Positions 36,601 through 43,601 of a DNA stretch of 47,505 bases are shown piece after piece. The notes under the pieces were generated by a model. That model had not been told where the DNA came from, searched no databases, and saw only the letters and a program-made list of their open reading frames with translations. Origin of the DNA: Candidatus Bathyarchaeia archaeon (GTDB lineage: Archaea; Thermoproteota; Bathyarchaeia; Bathyarchaeales; DTEX01); assembly GCA_038882715.1 (NCBI GenBank), contig JAVZNR010000012.1, positions 1 through 47,505 of the forward strand, read 5' to 3'. Position numbers and translations under genes: made by a program. Position 1 is the stretch's first letter, and the number at the start of each line of letters is the position of its first letter.

Positions 36601-36754
36601 GTTCTGCAACATCAATTACTTGCATGGATTGACGAGAAAGAGAAGCGCAGTTGACGATACATGATGAAGTTAAACAATAATGTATTAGCAACACTGCGAA
36701 AAAAATAACTGTAAGGTATTTTACATGCATAATTTTGCATACTCCTCCCCGCAT
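33695..36754 (-). CDS. FtsX/MacB-like permease with large extracellular regions
   Basis: A 1019-residue membrane protein. It begins with a signal-like segment (LTVIFFAVLLIHYC). An external part (about 50-350) starts with a carboxypeptidase-regulatory or Ig-like stretch VKTIDALTGKAVRNATIILW. Three transmembrane segments lie near 355-430, another near 470 (GFFTIFSVGILILAFVSL), then a MacB-like external domain to about 720 and the FtsX-type end ELLIPIIMVVLNVSMVMI, YEREKEIRVLSAVGL and GMVGGSLGYLAG. A 160-residue cytosolic tail follows. FtsX-type permeases normally need an ABC ATPase and none is adjacent. An internal ATG at 36730 may be the real start. It overlaps the upstream ParB-like gene. Confidence 0.8.
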   Translation of the reverse strand: MRGGVCKIMHVKYLTVIFFAVLLIHYCLTSSCIVNCASLSRQSMQVIDVAEQTYVSPLIHVKTIDALTGKAVRNATIILWDISNLIVYKYFTDENGECIIPEDRIRLRSTYWLYAFRGDFNARMVDYVPVKATIYFERAEAKNMILTLLPGALIEIEGIPYIAQSPSMEKRRMSVKVMVETKPFNHSFISEYGSSLDAFFLGLPDSIVIVPAGFPFFLEVGVSYIRREFSRLSFEKEIFRIYNGSLPFIASQGEVLPPIKIPAYSLKRGVEYTRTLFAEISRIIDGAQAIGFTVFDERRMLGHVSQNIVEAEVLLQGAQKDEDFRKVWLTLRKAIDEIDSIHRIIRDKLFFAESQAVYLPAVISVFSIAVSFFFFEDERRKILSNIIFYVLFLAALYYTHPGTHVIISRNIMLFICAAVASFIVFSSLVFIIPRIWKERSVEGEVTWRSAIVLLFSMGKRQIKRKKIRGFFTIFSVGILILAFVSLTSFGTVFGVVSERVDSTSPQEGVLVRRMVNGSSAFFSPLGYGDIITISEIIPMVNVAQRWRNLPQANPIVLLVNPKTNENQPIYGMMAICPSIEAYYTGIREIVESGEHLGDDAYGEVLIGSNLAKRLGVRENSNVTIRITGGLTENFIVKGLINDEKYEALKDIDGSFFGPYRLLEDGSLRRCNATEIMVINLKTAEKILDRVPNLMLLSDIVFQPASITNVESSIKSIVLTYGYDIFVSSNNVVTYYHIGSFIEFKGVLELLIPIIMVVLNVSMVMINSAYEREKEIRVLSAVGLNPTHIGLTFVAEAAVIGMVGGSLGYLAGLSFYRIMTLFGHDLMVREKLEWWWSALGFALAILISVLSAMKPAAMAVSAYTPSRIKRVKRPEEEERKRREEIFRVYQVRELSMPIKVLINEKEFFVGYFLSCLSDLRHGYVERVENIEDLPETESVRGEIIKTIRFVYLFGPPENRRGTNNALTLVKRRDEEYYRVKLVSEPISPGMPESAMERTVDFVHEILMRWIKEKKRIMGAV

Positions 36755-37527
36755 ACTTTTATATCGTCAATTCCTTTAAGACCCAACCTGTTAACTGTTC
36801 TGATAATTCCATATTCTAGATCCTTTTTTGGAGTTAAGAGGATGGCTCTAATGGTTTCTAAGTTCATTTCTTTAGCTCTTAGGGCTCTCGCATGTCCATC
36901 GAGAATATAATATTTCCCCCCGTATTTAATGCAGACTATTGGGACAAGCAACCTTTCTATCGACCTTACTTGCTCACCGCTGACCTGCGGCTGCGTAGGA
37001 ACAAGCTTTTCTAGAGGCACATTTTCAACTATTATGTAAAACGGCAAGCCGTACATTGCCTCATAATACTTCAGTAATGTGATTATTTGGCTCCACGCCT
37101 TTAAAATTGGATCATCTATAGGTGCTGGATCAATTATGGGCAGCGTTTCTATTGCGCGTTTCTGGGGAGCACGGTAGCTCACCTCTTCCGGAAAACGTAG
37201 TACGTAGGACTCTACGGTTTCCTTCATCATTTTTGTTAAGATGTAGGCTCTATGGTGACCATCCACAACGTAGTATTCTCCGCCCTTCCTAACGGTTATT
37301 ATAGGAACCCTATAGCCCTCGTCTATGATTTTCATGAGAATCATAGCTAATTTATCCTTCTCTAGAAAATCTTCTGTTGGGCAAAGTGATTTAACGGGCA
37401 GAACCTTAAACTCCATTCCCAGCTTAACGCCATAGATTCTCTCAAGACTTGATTTAATACTTTCAACTTTTACGGGCAAATCTTCTAGCGTTGTCAGCTC
37501 TATTTTACGCAATATTTTCAGCCTCAC
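36721..37527 (-). CDS. Tandem ParB/sulfiredoxin-fold protein
   Basis: A 268-residue soluble protein with two copies of the ParB N-terminal-like (sulfiredoxin-fold) domain. Copy 1 (about 40-112) carries VVDGHHRAY (88-96), and copy 2 (about 165-235) carries YILDGHARALRA (207-218). Such DGHxR loops bind nucleotide phosphates; family members include ParB CTPases, sulfiredoxin and the ADP-dependent serine kinase of Thermococcus. The second copy has Ala in place of the second His. No helix-turn-helix of true ParB follows, so plasmid or chromosome partition is unlikely. A kinase-like small-molecule role or a regulatory nucleotide switch is possible. GTG 37527 is the start. The gene overlaps the FtsX-type gene by up to 34 bases. 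Confidence 0.75.
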   Translation of the reverse strand: MRLKILRKIELTTLEDLPVKVESIKSSLERIYGVKLGMEFKVLPVKSLCPTEDFLEKDKLAMILMKIIDEGYRVPIITVRKGGEYYVVDGHHRAYILTKMMKETVESYVLRFPEEVSYRAPQKRAIETLPIIDPAPIDDPILKAWSQIITLLKYYEAMYGLPFYIIVENVPLEKLVPTQPQVSGEQVRSIERLLVPIVCIKYGGKYYILDGHARALRAKEMNLETIRAILLTPKKDLEYGIIRTVNRLGLKGIDDIKVCGEEYAKLCM

Positions 37528-37612
37528 TTTTTCAAGCTATTTTTAGAGAATGAAGAATATAAGTGTGACTTAGAGTAAACCATTTATTAACAGAATGGAT
37601 CTTAGGTGTAAT

Positions 37613-37620
37613 GTATTTAA
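37613..37620 (+). promoter_or_regulatory. TATA-like box of the aIF1A gene
   Basis: GTATTTAA lies about 60 bases upstream of the aIF1A start, with expected transcript start near 37640. It lies in the divergent spacer opposite the ParB-like gene. Confidence 0.4.
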
Positions 37621-37676
37621 GTAGGGCCCGTACTTTAATAGGTAGATGTAATCAGCGTAAATGATGAGGAGGGTAC

Positions 37677-37988
37677 TTGGGTAAAAAGAAAGTTGTTAGT
37701 GAAGAAGAGCTTGAGGAGGAATTAGTGCTTCCATCTGGAAGCGATGTTTTAGGAATAGCTGTCAAGTTGCTTGGTTATGACCGCGTGTTGGTTAAGTGTC
37801 AGGATGGACATGAACGCATATGCCGCATAAGGGGTAAGCTTAAACGTAGGTTTTGGATAAGAGTTGGTGACGTTGTTCTAGTTTCACCATGGGACTTCCA
37901 ATATGAAACGCGAGGAGACATAATTTGGCGCTACACGAAGGGTCAAGCGGAGCATCTGCGTAAAATGGGTCTTTTAACTATTCAATAG
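37677..37988 (+). CDS. eif1A: Translation initiation factor aIF1A
   Basis: A 103-residue OB-fold initiation factor that stimulates scanning and Met-tRNA positioning on the small subunit. Diagnostic parts are the acidic N-terminal tail, VKCQDGHERICRIRGKLKRRFWIRVGD in pieces (ERICRIRGKLKRRFWI), and the VLVSPWDFQ strand. The start is TTG 37677 with GAGGAGGG upstream. It opens a five-gene, same-direction block including RIO1, a KH protein and topoisomerase VI, which is an arrangement seen in other archaea. The first spacer (37989-38142) has its own TATA-like sequences, so the RIO1 genes may have separate transcription. Confidence 0.95.
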   Translation: MGKKKVVSEEELEEELVLPSGSDVLGIAVKLLGYDRVLVKCQDGHERICRIRGKLKRRFWIRVGDVVLVSPWDFQYETRGDIIWRYTKGQAEHLRKMGLLTIQ

Positions 37989-37999
37989 TAGTCTTTTCC

Positions 38000-38015
38000 A
38001 AAACTCGTGAGTTTT
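38000..38015. repeat. Interrupted palindrome after aIF1A
   Basis: AAAACTC-GT-GAGTTTT has seven-base perfect arms and a two-base spacer, 11 bases after the aIF1A stop. The spacing is too short to form an RNA hairpin loop, so a dimeric protein site is possible, but one occurrence is weak support. Confidence 0.3.
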
Positions 38016-38070
38016 AACAGGTGAGCTGGAATATCTATTTAAGCATCTTCTCAATAAATGTCAAGTAACC

Positions 38071-38078
38071 TATTTAAG
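38071..38078 (+). promoter_or_regulatory. TATA-like box of the RIO1 operon
   Basis: TATTTAAG, about 65 bases ahead of the RIO1 start, would place a transcript start near 38100. A second similar sequence, ATCTATTTAAGC, lies near 38035. GGAGGT lies 13 bases before the TTG start at 38143. Confidence 0.4.
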
Positions 38079-38142
38079 GAAACTTGCCTCATGGAAAAAG
38101 GTATTACAAGCATCTCTACCAGTAATCCGGAGGTATTTTTCA

Positions 38143-38943
38143 TTGTCACTTAAGGATAGATTGCGGAAGAAGCTGGAACGAGAGGAGAAGACCTATGAGT
38201 CGGAGCAACTGATGAAGGAGAAGCGAAGCGAAGAATACGAGGTTCTTGAAGAGGTCTTCGATAAATCGACTCTTATGACAATATACGATTTTATGAATGA
38301 TGGTACAATAAAGGAGATTTACGGCGTCGTGAATTCCGGTAAGGAGTCGCGGATATATTGGGGAATAGGTCCAAACGATGAGGAAATAGCCATAAAAATA
38401 TTTCTAACGGTTTCAGCCGAGTTTAGGAAGGGCAGACTCCCATATATTATTGGGGATCCAAGATTTAAGAACGTTAGGAAGAATTTGAGGAATCTAGTCT
38501 TCTTATGGGCTCAAAAGGAGTTTAAGAATTTGAATTCGGCGTACGAGGCTAAAGTCAGGGTTCCGCGCCCAATAGCTATAAAAAATAACGTTTTAATCAT
38601 GGAGTTTATAGGTAGAAATGGCGTAAGCGCGCCGCTTTTAAAGGAGGTTGATCTTAAAAATCCGGGGAGAATGTATCGTATGGTTCTTTTACATGTTAAG
38701 AGACTTTATAGGGGGGCTGGTCTAGTTCACGGGGATCTAAGCGAATACAACATTATGGTTTGGAGGGGCAGACCCGTTCTATTCGATCTCTCACAAGCTG
38801 TTCCAATAGAGCATCCTAGTTCAGATCAATTTCTTTTTAGAGATCTAGAGAACATAAATAGATATTTTTCAAGGATTGGTGTAAATGTTATTGATATCGA
38901 AGAATTATATAGGGTGGTGACAGGTGAAGCAGCTGTTCGTTAA
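38143..38943 (+). CDS. rio1: RIO1-type atypical serine kinase
   Basis: A 266-residue kinase/ATPase needed for late maturation of the small ribosomal subunit in archaea and eukaryotes. The nucleotide-binding loop is VNSGKESRIYWG (the RIO1-type STGKEA position). The catalytic loop is VHGDLSEYNIMV and the metal-binding strand is LFDLSQAVPIEHP. The N-terminal 35 residues are charged and helical. The start is TTG 38143. It overlaps the KH-domain gene by 20 bases, so translation of both proteins is likely coupled, and both act in 40S-like subunit assembly. Confidence 0.93.
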   Translation: MSLKDRLRKKLEREEKTYESEQLMKEKRSEEYEVLEEVFDKSTLMTIYDFMNDGTIKEIYGVVNSGKESRIYWGIGPNDEEIAIKIFLTVSAEFRKGRLPYIIGDPRFKNVRKNLRNLVFLWAQKEFKNLNSAYEAKVRVPRPIAIKNNVLIMEFIGRNGVSAPLLKEVDLKNPGRMYRMVLLHVKRLYRGAGLVHGDLSEYNIMVWRGRPVLFDLSQAVPIEHPSSDQFLFRDLENINRYFSRIGVNVIDIEELYRVVTGEAAVR

Positions 38944-39484
38944 GATACCTAGGGAGAGAATCGGTGTACTTATAGGACCGAACGGTAGCGTAAAAGATTA
39001 TATACAGAAGAAGCTACCGGTGAACCTTGACATTGACAGTGATACTGGTGACGTAACAATCACTTTAAGAGATGACGCCGACGACCCCTCGCTGCTTTTT
39101 AGGGCTAAAGATATAGTTTTAGCGATAGGTAGAGGTTTCTCTCCTGAAAGAGCCTTTAAACTTTTAGAAGGTGAAGACTATATGCTAGACATAATTGATT
39201 TAAGGGAGATCCTTGGGAAATCTGAGTCTGAAATGAGGAGAGTTAGAGGCAGAATAATTGGGAAGGAAGGAAAGTCTAGGGAAATGATTGAGGAGCTAAG
39301 CGGAGCCCTAGTATCTGTTTATGGGCATACAGTTGCGATAATAGGTGATATTGAACAAGTTAACGTAGCCCGCGAAGCAATAAATATGCTGATAAACGGT
39401 AGCCAGCACTCGACAGTCTACAGGTTTCTGCAGAGGAAGAAGCAAGAGCTTAAGAAGAGGCGACTTGAACTCTGGGAAGCGTGA
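38924..39484 (+). CDS. KH-domain protein, Pno1/Dim2-like ribosome assembly factor
   Basis: A 186-residue RNA-binding protein with two KH domains. The first has the GxxG-type loop in RIGVLIGPNGSVKDYIQK, and the second RGRIIGKEGKSREMIEELSG. The C-terminal tail is basic (RKKQELKKRRLELW). In eukaryotes the homologue Pno1/Dim2 helps in forming the 3' end of 18S rRNA, and the archaeal protein is thought to have a similar role. GTG 38924 follows GGTGGTGACAG. It overlaps the RIO1 gene. Spacer 39485-39568 before top6B has no other gene. Confidence 0.93.
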   Translation: MKQLFVKIPRERIGVLIGPNGSVKDYIQKKLPVNLDIDSDTGDVTITLRDDADDPSLLFRAKDIVLAIGRGFSPERAFKLLEGEDYMLDIIDLREILGKSESEMRRVRGRIIGKEGKSREMIEELSGALVSVYGHTVAIIGDIEQVNVAREAINMLINGSQHSTVYRFLQRKKQELKKRRLELWEA

Positions 39485-39568
39485 ACTCTATCACCCGGAT
39501 CTAGATGAACATAATATGAATTCAATAAGCTCATAACTAAGATATGCAATTTTAAGAGTTAGAGGGGC

Positions 39569-41092
39569 GTGAAAACAATAAGTCAAGTATTTCAGGAAAT
39601 AAGTCCAGCCGACTTCTTCTATAGGAATAGGGAGATAGCGGGTTTCGCGAACCCTGCAAGGGCTATTTTCTCAGCTATAAGAGAGCTTTTAGAGAATTCT
39701 CTTGACGCTACGGAACCCATGGGGATTTTACCGGAGATTTATATACGTTTATCGTCTACTAACGAGGGTGAGAATGAAAATATCTACTTTTTGAGAGTTA
39801 GAGATAATGGTTCAGGCATACCGGCAGACTATGTGCCATTAGCCTTCTGCCAATTCCTATTCAGCTCGAAATATAAGTTGCGGCAATCCCGTGGAACATT
39901 CGGTCTAGGCGGAACGATGACTATCCTCTATGGGCAGATAACGACTAATAAACCTGTAAAAGTTATCTCAAGCACCGGCTCCCAGAAGATATACGAGTAC
40001 ACCCTAATGATAGATATTGAGCGTAACCGCCCAATCATCTTAGATAGAAGAATACGTGAAAATGAGGGAGGATGGCATGGAACAATAGTTGAGCTGAGCC
40101 TTGAAGGCGATTATACCAAAGCGATGCCGAAGGTTCTCGAGTATTTAAAGCAGACGGCGATCGTTAACCCATACGCCAATATCACGTTTGTTGATCCAAG
40201 AGGTCGGCTATATAAGTTTGAGAGAGTTGTTTCAAGGCTTCCGCCCCAACCGAAAGAAACGTTGCCTCACCCCCATGGCGTGGACGTTGAAACATTATAT
40301 CGCATAATACGTGTAACACGGTGTAAGACCCTACTCGATTTTATGCAGGAGCACTTTCATAGGGTTGGCAAACGCATTGCCCAACGTTTCCTCGAGTTTG
40401 CCGGTTTCCCGGAGGACGCCGACCCTAAAAGCCTTAAGCCAGAGGAGATAGTTAAGCTTGTCCAAGCAATGAAGAGCTTTAACGATTTTCTGCCGCCTGA
40501 CGCCGATTGCTTATCGCCTTTAGGCGAAGAAATACTCAGGGCTGGGATACTGAAGGAGCTTGAACCCGAGTTTGTGGCTGTTACTCAGCGTAAGCCCTCA
40601 GCGTATTCTGGGCATCCATTCATTATTGAGGTTGGGATAGCGTACGGCGGCAAGGTTCCGATAAAAGACGACATACTTTTGTATAGGTTTGCAAACAAAA
40701 TACCTCTAGTTTACGATGAGTCAGGCGATGTTAGCTGGAGGATTGTTAAGTCTATTGATTGGAGGAATTATGGGTTGACTCTCGGCATGCCCTTTGCTGT
40801 TTTAGTTCATGTATGCAGCACAAAGATACCGTGGAAAACTGTTGGGAAGGAGATGATTGCTGATAGACCGGAAGTTAGCAGGGAGATTTTAAATGGGGTA
40901 AGAGAGGTTGCACGTCAATTAGGAGCCTATTTATCGAGAAAAGAAAGAGTTAAACGTGAGAAAGCACGCCTCTCGGTCTTCGCGAAGTATCTGCCCAAAA
41001 TAGCTGAGTTTTCGGCAAAACTGGCTGGAAAAGAGGAAATACCCAGTGTAGGGGAACTTTTAAGGAGGGCTAGGAAGCTTGAAGAAGATTAG
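39569..41092 (+). CDS. top6B: Type II DNA topoisomerase VI subunit B
   Basis: A 507-residue ATPase subunit of topoisomerase VI, which passes one duplex through another. The GHKL fold shows the N box RELLENSLDA, the ATP-lid DNGSGIP and the glycine loop GTFGLGGTM. A helix-two-turn-helix region and a transducer domain with AYGGKVPIKDDILLYRFANK follow. The start is GTG 39569. Its end overlaps top6A by 14 bases. This order (B then A) is common in archaea, and the complex is the ancestor of Spo11-like meiotic double-strand break enzymes. Confidence 0.96.
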   Translation: MKTISQVFQEISPADFFYRNREIAGFANPARAIFSAIRELLENSLDATEPMGILPEIYIRLSSTNEGENENIYFLRVRDNGSGIPADYVPLAFCQFLFSSKYKLRQSRGTFGLGGTMTILYGQITTNKPVKVISSTGSQKIYEYTLMIDIERNRPIILDRRIRENEGGWHGTIVELSLEGDYTKAMPKVLEYLKQTAIVNPYANITFVDPRGRLYKFERVVSRLPPQPKETLPHPHGVDVETLYRIIRVTRCKTLLDFMQEHFHRVGKRIAQRFLEFAGFPEDADPKSLKPEEIVKLVQAMKSFNDFLPPDADCLSPLGEEILRAGILKELEPEFVAVTQRKPSAYSGHPFIIEVGIAYGGKVPIKDDILLYRFANKIPLVYDESGDVSWRIVKSIDWRNYGLTLGMPFAVLVHVCSTKIPWKTVGKEMIADRPEVSREILNGVREVARQLGAYLSRKERVKREKARLSVFAKYLPKIAEFSAKLAGKEEIPSVGELLRRARKLEED

Positions 41093-42167
41093 CATCACAG
41101 CTAGGGAGAAGAGGAGAGAGGTTCTTTTAAAGCTTGAAAGGTTTGGATGCGACATATACAGCCAATTGGAGGAGGGAACGTTCCCGAACATTATTATGCC
41201 GAGCAGATCTATTGACAACATATACTACGACCCAGAGCTTAGGCAGTACGTCTTAGGTAGTAAGAGAGTTAAGAGAAGCGCGGGTAATATTAGGCATTTG
41301 AGACCCCTTACACAGCTGGTTTGGATGGCGTATTTCGTTCATGAGTTAACTTTAAATCAAAAGACTTCGACGCTCAGAGACGTCTTCTACTCAGCCCAAG
41401 CGTACGATGTATCTTTTAACACTCAGGATGAGTCCGACGACATTATAACTGATCTAGAAACAATATTGGGGTGTACAAGAGAAGACTTCAATGTTTTTCC
41501 AGAGGAGAGGTCGGCGGTTTTCGGCGACCTAACGATAGAATATACTGTCCCAAACTATGAGGGGAAGCGTCTTAATTTAACATCACATCCGGACGGCGTA
41601 ATGATCGGGCCAGCGTTAACTTCAGCGGAGTTTGTGGATACAAGCGCCGACAAGGTTATAGCTATTGAGAAGGGTGGTTTATTCACGAGATTTATTGAAG
41701 AAAGGGTTCATGAAAAATTTAAGGCCATCCTAGTCTTTTTGGGCGGCCAGGCTCCGCGTTCAACAAGATATTTTATCCGCAGATTAAACCGAGAGCTGGG
41801 GTTGCCAGTTTACGTGTTTACTGACGCTGATCCGTGGGGCATGCACATAGCTATGGTGATAATTTCCGGTTCAGCTAACGCAGCCCACGTGAAAGAGTTG
41901 ACGACACCTGATGCTAAATGGGCTGGTGTCTGGGCGTCTGACATAGTGAACTATAAGCTGCCAAGCGATAAGCTTGAGGACATAGACGTCAAGCGTCTAC
42001 ATGAACTTATGCGTGATCCGAGATATAAGGGGGAGATATGGCAGAGGGAGATAAACGTCTTCATGAAGATTCAGAGGAAGTGTGAGCTGGAAGCGTTCTC
42101 AAGGTATGGGTTAACCCACATTGTGGACAAGTATTTGCCGCAAAGATTAAAAGACGTTGGAGAGTAA
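41079..42167 (+). CDS. top6A: Type II DNA topoisomerase VI subunit A
   Basis: A 362-residue catalytic subunit. Tyr104 in TLRDVFYSAQAY attacks DNA. The Toprim domain has Glu197 in AIEKGG and the metal-binding pair Asp249/Asp251 in FTDADPWGMHIAM. The N-terminal winged-helix has FYSAQAYDVSFNTQDESDD. The TTG start at 41079 overlaps the end of top6B by 14 bases, so equal synthesis is likely. The C-terminal part ends THIVDKYLPQRLKDV. It is followed by a small membrane protein after 29 bases. Confidence 0.96.
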   Translation: MKKISITAREKRREVLLKLERFGCDIYSQLEEGTFPNIIMPSRSIDNIYYDPELRQYVLGSKRVKRSAGNIRHLRPLTQLVWMAYFVHELTLNQKTSTLRDVFYSAQAYDVSFNTQDESDDIITDLETILGCTREDFNVFPEERSAVFGDLTIEYTVPNYEGKRLNLTSHPDGVMIGPALTSAEFVDTSADKVIAIEKGGLFTRFIEERVHEKFKAILVFLGGQAPRSTRYFIRRLNRELGLPVYVFTDADPWGMHIAMVIISGSANAAHVKELTTPDAKWAGVWASDIVNYKLPSDKLEDIDVKRLHELMRDPRYKGEIWQREINVFMKIQRKCELEAFSRYGLTHIVDKYLPQRLKDVGE

Positions 42168-42196
42168 AACTTTTCTGGTTCAGCTGAGGGAGATGG

Positions 42197-42403
42197 ATGA
42201 GTAGAGGGAGAGAAGAGAAATCTTTAGGTTTAATGTTTATAGAAAGAATCTCCGGCTTAATCCTATTGATTGTGGGCGTAATACTGGCGCATCAAACAAA
42301 CATGAATTTAAGCAATATAGGCGGAGCTGGAGTCTTCTTTATGATCGTCAGCGCAATACTGGTTCTTCTAGGACTACTAATGATCATCGCTGAAACCACA
42401 TAA
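42197..42403 (+). CDS. Small two-helix membrane protein
   Basis: A 68-residue protein with a charged start (MSRGREEKS) and two predicted membrane helices: FIERISGLILLIVGVIL and VFFMIVSAILVLLGLLMII, joined by a short loop with ASN/Gly residues. I do not recognise a family. It follows top6A by 29 bases in the same direction, convergent with the hydrolase gene. It may be co-transcribed with the topoisomerase genes, but a functional link is not established. Confidence 0.65.
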   Translation: MSRGREEKSLGLMFIERISGLILLIVGVILAHQTNMNLSNIGGAGVFFMIVSAILVLLGLLMIIAETT

Positions 42404-42422
42404 AGCCACTCCAAGCTAAAAC

Positions 42423-43478
42423 CTAAGCGTTTTTCTCCATAAGGAATTTTTTGAAAAACTCGAAAGCTTTTCGTCCCGAAAAGCTGTGTTCTCCCGGAAA
42501 AACCTCTATCCAGAGATTTTCTGGGTGCCCGCTAACCTCATACGCCTTTCTAATGGTTTCATGTGCTTTTAGCGCTGAATGGATCCAGAAGCATGTGTCG
42601 GACGCACCGCTTTCTATTAGCAGTGGTTTAGGCGCTATTGCAGCTATCACATCAGGCACATCCATATACTTGTATAAATATGGCACGATTTGGGAGCCAC
42701 AGAAATTAGGTCTGCTAATAGCGTAATGCTCACCGGTTGTCGCATAACATATTATGTCCGCAGCTTTTATCCTATCGTCCAGCAGAGCTAAGAAAGTGGT
42801 CATTGTTCCTCCAAAAGAGAGACCCATGCAGCCTATTCTTTCCGGATCCACCTCTCTTCTCGTTAAAAGGAAGTCTATTACCCGCATTCCGTCAAATATG
42901 TTTGACCCAAGCAGGGTTCTACCTAAGATCAGATGCTGGAGAAAATGAACGTTACATATGTCTCTTCCAGGATATGGATTGTGATAGGCTATGCGCTCCC
43001 CAAAGCTTCTCCAATCAGGCGCAATGGTTATGAAGCCCGCCTCAGCCATCTGCTCCCCATAATTATAGTTGTGCCTTAAAATGTTAGCTTTTCTTTCAGG
43101 ATCATTAAAGTGAACTCCTGCTACGGGATCCTTGCCATAGGGGCCGTGCCCGTGAGCGCAAAGTATTGCTGGCTTCTTTCCTCCGCCGTTTTTCGGTATC
43201 AGTAGGTAGAGCGGAACATAGCAGTCCTCCTCGGATTGAATTAACCACTTCTCCCTTACAAATTTCTCAGTCTCTTCAGACGAAAGTAAAAGGGGCTCTA
43301 ATGGGGCTGGCTCAGGGAACTCCCCTAAAAGCTGTATAATTTTATTCTTCACCTCGGCTTTCCATTCCTCAAACTCCTCTCTGGAAGTTGCTTTAAAGGA
43401 CATGGAAGGTTTAATCCGCTTGTAAAGCTTTAAGATGAAGTTGTCCGTGATTTGAGGGGCATCAACAACATCAACCAC
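42423..43478 (-). CDS. Alpha/beta hydrolase (dienelactone hydrolase/acetyl-xylan esterase-like)
   Basis: A 351-residue hydrolase. The nucleophile Ser221 lies in GCMGLSFGGTMT, the oxyanion-hole region is CAHGHGPYG near 108-116, and the acid/His pair is probably in ESGASDTCFWIHSALKAH and PGEHSFSG near the C terminus. About 90 residues precede the core, as in esterases of the abhydrolase-7/acetyl-xylan esterase group. Function on plant or microbial esters is plausible given the sugar genes. GTG 43478 follows GGTGAT. No signal peptide is seen. A TATA-like box and a palindrome sit directly upstream. Confidence 0.85.
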   Translation of the reverse strand: MVDVVDAPQITDNFILKLYKRIKPSMSFKATSREEFEEWKAEVKNKIIQLLGEFPEPAPLEPLLLSSEETEKFVREKWLIQSEEDCYVPLYLLIPKNGGGKKPAILCAHGHGPYGKDPVAGVHFNDPERKANILRHNYNYGEQMAEAGFITIAPDWRSFGERIAYHNPYPGRDICNVHFLQHLILGRTLLGSNIFDGMRVIDFLLTRREVDPERIGCMGLSFGGTMTTFLALLDDRIKAADIICYATTGEHYAISRPNFCGSQIVPYLYKYMDVPDVIAAIAPKPLLIESGASDTCFWIHSALKAHETIRKAYEVSGHPENLWIEVFPGEHSFSGRKAFEFFKKFLMEKNA

Positions 43479-43501
43479 GAGCCATCACCTTAATACATAG
43501 A

Positions 43502-43513
43502 GCTAGCGCTAGC
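43502..43513. promoter_or_regulatory. Perfect palindrome beside the hydrolase TATA box
   Basis: GCTAGCGCTAGC is a 12-base perfect palindrome, 24 bases before the hydrolase start. A minus-strand TATA-like TTATTTAAG (plus 43516-43524) abuts it, so the palindrome covers the region between TATA box and expected transcript start near 43500. Archaeal repressors often bind at such positions. Confidence 0.5.
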
Positions 43514-43601
43514 GACTTAAATAATCTTAGGTAATAAAATGTGAGCAGAAACTTAAGATGGTACAGTAAGATGTTTACACGTATTCTTCCGCTTAGATTT
43601 A

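Noticed and set aside
36721-37527. ParB chromosome partition protein
   Set aside because: There is no helix-turn-helix after the ParB-like fold, no parA gene nearby and the fold is duplicated, unlike partition ParB.
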